From Acanthaster planci (taxonomy: Eukaryota; Echinodermata; Asteroidea; Valvatida; Acanthasteridae), in NCBI RefSeq assembly GCF_001949145.1, contig NW_019091402.1, positions 1,601,549 to 1,638,196 of the forward strand: a DNA stretch of 36,648 nt, read 5' to 3'. Shown in pieces: positions 31,738-36,648 of this stretch. The translations under genes and the position numbers were made by a program. The notes beneath the pieces were generated by a model that was not told the DNA's origin, ran no database searches, and saw nothing but the letters and a program-made list of their open reading frames with translations. Within the stretch, counting starts at the first letter, position 1, and every line of letters starts with the position of its first letter.

Positions 31738-32290
31738 TATCTAACCATCCAGGCATGCCACATGGGTAACCAATCCTAGCTTTATTGTTTCAGCAATTTG
31801 AACGAGCCAGTGGACGTGAGAGTATAACCACCCAGGCTTAAGTGATTTATCTGCTCTGGTCTCAGCAATGGCTGGACTTCAGCCTTAAACAATCCATGCT
31901 TCAGTGACCAGCCCTAGCTCCAGTCTCAGCAACACGAACGAGCAGGTGGACTAATAGCTTCAAACCATCCAGACATGATCTGAGTGACTAATTCTAGCTC
32001 TGGAGCCTCCTACGAGACTTGGTGAGTTTAGGCCTCAAACCATGCAAGTTTGCGACCAATCTTAGCTCTAGTCTCTGCAGTATAAACCAGCAGGAGGACT
32101 TGAGCTGCAAATATCCAGGATTGAGTGACCAATCCTAGCTCTTAAGAATTTCACCAGGCTTGAGAGATATTTGGCCTAAACCATCCAGGCTTGAGTGACC
32201 AGTCCTAAATCTTGAGCCTCATACCAGGCTTGAGTTTAACTTGAGCCAGACACCATCCAAGATTGAGTGACCAATCTTAGCTCATGTCTT
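31738..32290. repeat. Degenerate ~73-bp tandem repeat, about 8 units
   Basis: A motif of the form ACCATCCAGGCTTGAG followed by TGACCAATCCTAGCTC recurs near 31740, 31828, 31888, 31960, 32038, 32108, 32180 and 32251, about 60 to 88 bases apart. Units share the motif but differ in the filler, so the array is old compared with the 49-bp array. The same array recurs in copy 2. Confidence 0.75.
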
Positions 32291-32693
32291 AGAAATTTCA
32301 TGCATAGCAGTCACTGCATGATAAATTTTAAGAATCAGGTATGGACCCCGTTCAATGTACATGTGTTGTGTTTCTGGAACTATTTACAAACATTGAATGA
32401 TTGCGTCAAATTGATGAAGATTTTGTCAAATTTATTATTCCTTTCTTTCGTTCAGTGCTACAATTACAGTGGTCTGCCTTCTTGAAGAATTAATTTACTT
32501 TATGAAGTTTTGTGGGTAAGTCACTATAGATTCTTTCACAAACCTCCTGGAAATGTTAGAAATAATGAACAAACTGTATATTTGATGTTGGGACAGGATT
32601 TGTAAGTTCTTCTCATGTGTTCAGAGAAATGAGTATTCAGGAAAAGGTGCTGTAAGAAAATCTTTTGAAAACTTTGAAAATGATTTAGCCGNA

Positions 32694-33226
32694 GCTTTTC
32701 CTCTCTCTTTCTTTTTTTAGGTCAAACCTTGCATCTCTTTCCAGCTTTTCCTTTCTCTTTCTTTTCTAGGTCAAACCTTGCATCTCTTTCTAGCCTTTCC
32801 TTTCTCTTTCTTTTCTCGGTCAAACCTTGCATCACTTTCCAGCTTTTCCTTTCTCTTTCTTTTCTAGGTCAAACCTTGCATCTCTTTCCAACTTTTCTTC
32901 CCTCTTCCTTTTCTCGGTCAAACCTTGCATCTCTTTCCAGCTTTTCCTCTCTCTTTCTTTTCTAGGTCAAACCTTGCATCTCTTTCCAACTTTTCTTCCC
33001 TCTTTCTTTTCTAGGTCAAACCTTGCATCTCTTTCCAACTTTTCCTCTCTCTTTCTTTTTTAGGTCAAACCTTGCATCTCTTTCCAGCTTTTCCTCTCTC
33101 TTTTCCTTTTTTAGGTCAAACCTTGCATCTCTTTCCAGCTTTTCCTCCTTTCTTTCCTAGGTCAAACCTTGCATCTCTTTCCAACTTTTCTTCCCTCTTT
33201 CTTTTCTAGGTCAAACCTTGCATCCC
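32694..33226 (+). repeat. 49-bp tandem array, about 11 units
   Basis: Units start at 32720, 32769, 32818, 32867, 32916, 32965 and so on to about 33208. They are mostly 49 bp, with slight length changes in the last few. It has the same unit as 30877-31080. Because 49 is not a multiple of three and the unit has few stops, open frames run through it in several registers. These are not evidence of coding. Confidence 0.93.
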
Positions 33227-33883
33227 ATTTGTTTCCATTCCAGTGACCAATCGTAGTCCAGCTTTCATTTGGATGGGTCAGCCTAGACGATGGCCTGTGT
33301 AAGTTAGCCTAGATGTAGGGCCTGCTGTCTGCACAGCTGGGACATGGTGGTCGTCACTGCACGGTTACTTTTCTGTTTGCTTTCCTCTCATTTCTTCAGG
33401 CATAAATCCCAGTCCATTGACGGTATAACTAACAATCAAAATGGTGATTTCCTTCTGTTTATAAACAACTCGCCCACAAAATCAGGAAAAACAATTTCCA
33501 TTTTTTTGTTTATGTGTGTAGCAGCCGATATCTCTTGCTAGCTTGTATGGAATTAAGTTTGAGACGGATGTATACGTCACACGGAGCGCACAATGTGATA
33601 ATGTATTCGTACATGTATCCGCAACCGCGGCTGTGCGAAACCTCTCTAATATCAACAAGTGATATTTTCATATTCATGTTGTCATCTCAGAGACAGAATC
33701 TAGACAGTGTACATGTATTAATTTGGGTAACTGGTATCCATTCAACAGGTAACATGCAGTCATAGCCCTCTGGTGGTGCATGAGTGCTCACCACATTGAC
33801 TTTTCAATGGTACCCACACATGATGGGGGAATTTCTTGCTCATGGATCCAATATAAACCAGCAGGTGGACTTGAATATCTAAC

Positions 33884-34385
33884 CATCCAGGCATACCACA
33901 TGGGTAACCAATCCTAGCTTTATTGTTTCAGCAATTTGAACGAGCCAGTGGACGTGAGAGTATAACCACCCAGGCTTAAGTGATTTATCTGCTCTGGTCT
34001 TAGCAATGGCTGGACTTCAGCCTTAAACAATCCATGCTTCAGTGACCAGCCCTAGCTCCAGTCTCAGCAACATGAACGAGCAGGTGGACTAATAGCTTCA
34101 AACCATCCAGACATGATATGAGTGACTAATTCTAGCTCTGGAGCCCCCTACGAGACTTGGTGAGTTTAGGCCTCAAACCATAAACCAGCTGGAGGACTTG
34201 AGCTGCAAATATCCAGGACTGAGTGACCAATCCTAGCTCTTAAGAATTTCACCAGGCTTGAGAGATATTTGGCCTAAACCATCCAGGCTTGAGTGACCAG
34301 TTCTAAATCTTGAGCCTCATACCAGGCTTGAGTTTAACTTGAGCCAGACACCATCCAAGATTGAGTGACCAATCTTAGCTCATGT
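33884..34385. repeat. Degenerate ~73-bp repeat, copy within the right duplicate
   Basis: This is the same degenerate array as 31738-32290, with one unit shortened by a deletion of about 45 bases near 34185. Confidence 0.72.
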
Positions 34386-34791
34386 CTTAGAAATTTCATG
34401 CATAGCAGTCACTGCATGATAAATTTTAAGAATCAGGTATGGACCCCGTTCAATGTACATGTGTTGTGTTTCTGGAACTATTTACAAACATTGAATGATT
34501 GCGTCAAATTGCTGAAGATTTTGTCAAATTTATTATTCCTTTCTTTCGTTCAGTGCTACAATTACAGTGGTCTGCCTTCTTGAAGAATTAATTTACTTCA
34601 TGAAGTTTTGTGGGTAAGTCACTATAGATTCTTTCACAAACCTCCTGGAAATGTTAGAAATAATGAACAAACTGTATATTTGATGTTGGGACAGGATTTG
34701 TAAGTTCTTCTCATGTGTTCAGAGAAATGAGTATTCAGGAAAAGGTGCTGTAAGAAAATCTTTTGAAAACTTTGAAAAATGATTTAGCCAN

Positions 34792-35714
34792 TAGAACTGC
34801 TTGTTTTTGGCAGACAATTTCACAGAGCATTATTTCAGACCATTTTATCCCCACTCCCTCTTTTGAACTCAGTTGTCCTGTGCCTAATCATTTGCAGACT
34901 TGACATGCTTATTGGCACATTGTCAGTACAGAGGGGAAGTATCAATCGTATCTGATGTATGGCTTTATTGTTGCTGCCAATTGAAGGCCACATTTGAGTC
35001 AGCTTGCATGCAGGGGGGAAAGTTGACATTTTGGCTGATGAGCTCTCTTGAAAACATGCAGCATGAGAAAGGAATACATGTACAAGTATGTCTGATTTTC
35101 ACAAACATGGGGTCAAAATGACTGGAAGATATTACTAGAAAATTGACCTGAAGGCTTGGTGTGTACAAATGCACTGTGAGGAGATTGGAACAAAAGGAGG
35201 GACAGATTCTATCTCCTCCCCCCCTTCCCGACTGTGTTAGGGTTCAGACAAATAAGTCAAACCTCAGAAATAAGAACACGTTTAATACAACGTTCTGTCG
35301 GTGTGGTGCTTGTGTAACCCTATAACCTGTAATACGAACACCTGTAGTGTACGCTTATCAGACTATAAAGCCAAAATGATGATCCGGGAATTTTTACCTT
35401 CCATTTGAGAAAAAATCAGGGAATTTTGTTCCCATGAAATGCTGGGAACCCCAAATTCAGTTTTCTCCATAATCTAATGCAATGACAGTGGATATTGAGC
35501 CGTCATTGGCAAATTTTAATAAACAACATTTGCCGGGCACATGACCAGTAACTAGGGTGTTTAGACTTAAAAGTCTGGTTCTGCGCTAACAGAATCATTG
35601 TGACTTCTCATTCATGGGGTGGGAATCTGACCATTTTTACAATTTCAGTTTTCTTGCCCTTGAAAAGAACCTTTTAGACATGACCCTCAAATAATAAAAA
35701 GAAAATGTAATACT
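34792..35714. other. No gene recognised
   Basis: This is the single-copy flank to the right of the duplication. There are no convincing open frames, RNA genes or element ends. Confidence 0.5.
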
Positions 35715-35880
35715 CTGTAATTAAATGTTGAGCTCAATTTAAAAATAACCAAAAGCCTGTAATTAAATGTTGAGCTCAATTTAAAAATAACCAAAAGCCT
35801 GTAATTAAATGTTGAGGTCAATTTAAAAATAACCAAAAGCCTGTAATTAAATGTTGAGGTCAATTTAAAAATAACCAAAA
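35715..35880. repeat. 42-bp tandem array, four units
   Basis: Units start at 35715, 35757, 35799 and 35841 with CTGTAATTAAATGTTGAG. They end in AATTTAAAAATAACCAAAA. Units 1-2 carry GAGCTC where units 3-4 carry GAGGTC. Since 42 is a multiple of three, the minus strand reads as a 14-residue repeat, but it is only 63 codons long and lacks any gene context. Confidence 0.95.
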
Positions 35881-36168
35881 CACAGTCATATTTTTGGCAT
35901 GAATAAAGAATGACAGCTTTGCATTGAACTCAGCTGGGAGCGTATGTTGTGCTTTTAGATGTGCCCGCCATTCACTAGACCACCAAACATAGTTTGAATT
36001 TTTTTGATAATTGGATGATCTTTATAGGTTTAATTGCACACGAAAGAGGGCGCGCGCTGTCTACTTATGGCTAGCTAAGTACCATTAAATTTGGCGGCGC
36101 CTAAACATCCACTGTCCTATGCAATGTAATGTCCTAAAATACTCTTCCTTTTTTTCTTGTTCCTGTAG

Positions 36169-36280
36169 GCAACAAACATCAGCGAGGCTAAAGTGGTTCC
36201 TGTCTACTGCGGTATTAGCTGGGGCTTCCCTTCATAAATCTAGGCAGCACAAACAGGGTGCTACAATGCTCAAAGATTAG
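36169..36280 (+). CDS. Possible terminal exon of an unidentified gene
   Basis: A strong pyrimidine tract (CTTCCTTTTTTTCTTGTTCC) followed by TGTAG ends at 36168. In phase 2 the following frame reads QQTSARLKWFLSTAVLAGAS, then LHKSRQHKQGATMLKD, and stops at 36278-36280. The segment WFLSTAVLAGASL is hydrophobic and flanked by basic residues, like a C-terminal membrane anchor or signal. I do not recognise the protein, and no upstream exon can be linked, so this rests on the splice site and peptide character only. Confidence 0.22.
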
Positions 36281-36648
36281 ATTTGCAGAAAATAGTGTAC
36301 AGATTATCTTCTGATGGTAAACATGGTTTAAGGCTTTTTGTTTCGTTTGGAACAGTTTCAAGCTTTGGAAAAGGGAAGACTAGATGTTTTTAGTTGAACA
36401 TGCTTAACTCTTTTTACTAAAAACCCCATATTTTTAGAACTGCTTTCAAGGGGGTATTTTTGTTTCTAGAGAAGAAATCAAGCATATTTGAAGTTATTCT
36501 TTCTAAATATCATATCTGAGTAAATTAAAATTACAGAGTACTAGACATGTTTTTCACCCAAATGAAGAAATGTTAAAATATCCGTCATACTGTTCATGCT
36601 TGCCCAAAATAAGCTGTGAAATAGGACTCTTAAATTTTGGAGGAAACT
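36281..36648. other. No gene recognised
   Basis: This is AT-rich sequence to the window end. Nothing was identified. Confidence 0.5.

Larger units (their letters stand above)
30877..32691. repeat. Large direct repeat, copy 1
   Basis: This is the left copy of a direct duplication whose right copy is 32693-34790. It consists of a short 49-bp array (30877-31080), then about 0.65 kb of unique sequence, a degenerate array of about 73 bp (31738-32290), and an AT-rich tail ending TGATTTAGCC. An unresolved base at 32692 sits exactly at the end. By eye the two copies are nearly identical outside the array. Confidence 0.9.
32693..34790. repeat. Large direct repeat, copy 2
   Basis: This is the right copy of the duplication. 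It has a longer 49-bp array (32694-33226, about 11 units against 4), and lacks about 45 bases near 34185 that copy 1 has near 32045. Small deletions of about 6-7 bases occur near 33402 and 33418. It also ends in TGATTTAGCC followed by an unresolved base (34791), like copy 1. Confidence 0.9.

Noticed and set aside
32729-33063. Ser/Phe/Leu-rich repeat protein encoded by the 49-bp array
   Set aside because: The unit is not a multiple of three. Open frames appear in several registers only because the pyrimidine-rich unit lacks stops.
30877-33226. CRISPR-like array
   Set aside because: The 49-bp units are directly adjacent with no unique spacers, and the genome is eukaryotic with introns.
31376-34583. 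Small proteins duplicated in both large repeats (for example at 31376-31627 and 33514-33765)
   Set aside because: Their apparent conservation reflects the recent DNA duplication. Frames upstream are broken by 6-7 base deletions between the copies.
35687-35878. Minus-strand repeat protein of 63 residues
   Set aside because: It lies wholly within the 42-bp minisatellite, with no start context, promoter or homology.

Overview
This is a window of an animal nuclear genome. Spliceosomal GT-AG introns, an intact-looking giant chaperone gene of a kind known from metazoans, decayed DNA-transposon relics, minisatellites and three single unresolved bases (20638, 32692, 34791) point to a draft assembly. 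The frequent short motifs acatgta and aggccta, together with the gene content, make a marine invertebrate deuterostome (echinoderm, hemichordate or cephalochordate) my best guess. The species cannot be fixed from this sequence alone.

The left half is dominated by one minus-strand gene from about 19185 down to 4837. It encodes a sacsin (SACS) type giant co-chaperone of about 4,370 residues. Three coding exons are visible: 19175-19087, 18783-18525 and one exon of nearly 12.8 kb, 17602-4837. The splice phases fit each other exactly. Three HSP90-like ATPase repeats come first, then a long sacsin-specific middle, a J domain with HPD, and a C-terminal HEPN domain. The giant exon carries one reading-frame break between 8343 and 8376. 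It looks like a one-base loss in the assembly or allele rather than an intron. An N-terminal ubiquitin-like domain, present in vertebrate sacsin, is not visible.

Region by region: 1-4836 is AT-rich 3' flank with a 144-bp tandem duplication and one unexplained open frame. 19186-25400 holds no recognisable gene, but contains a 571-bp MITE-like element with 19-bp perfect terminal inverted repeats, and a CpG-rich patch near 24 kb. 25.4-27.4 kb holds a plus-strand, intron-bearing, degenerate ACOT13/THEM2-type thioesterase. Its exon 2 aligns without gaps to the family but has a stop codon and lacks the catalytic Asp. 28.2-29.97 kb holds a PIF/Harbinger transposase pseudogene whose catalytic core contains a five-unit 33-bp in-frame minisatellite. 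30.9-34.8 kb is a roughly 2-kb direct duplication built from a 49-bp array of splice-acceptor-like units and a degenerate array of about 73 bp. 35.7-35.9 kb is a 42-bp array. A possible terminal exon of an unidentified plus-strand gene lies at 36169-36280.

Only the sacsin gene looks functional. The right half reads as decayed gene copies and repeats. I see no clearly undescribed biological system. The most unusual items are the minisatellite inside the transposase core, the array of repeated acceptor-like tracts with a duplicated candidate exon, and the frame break in the sacsin giant exon.
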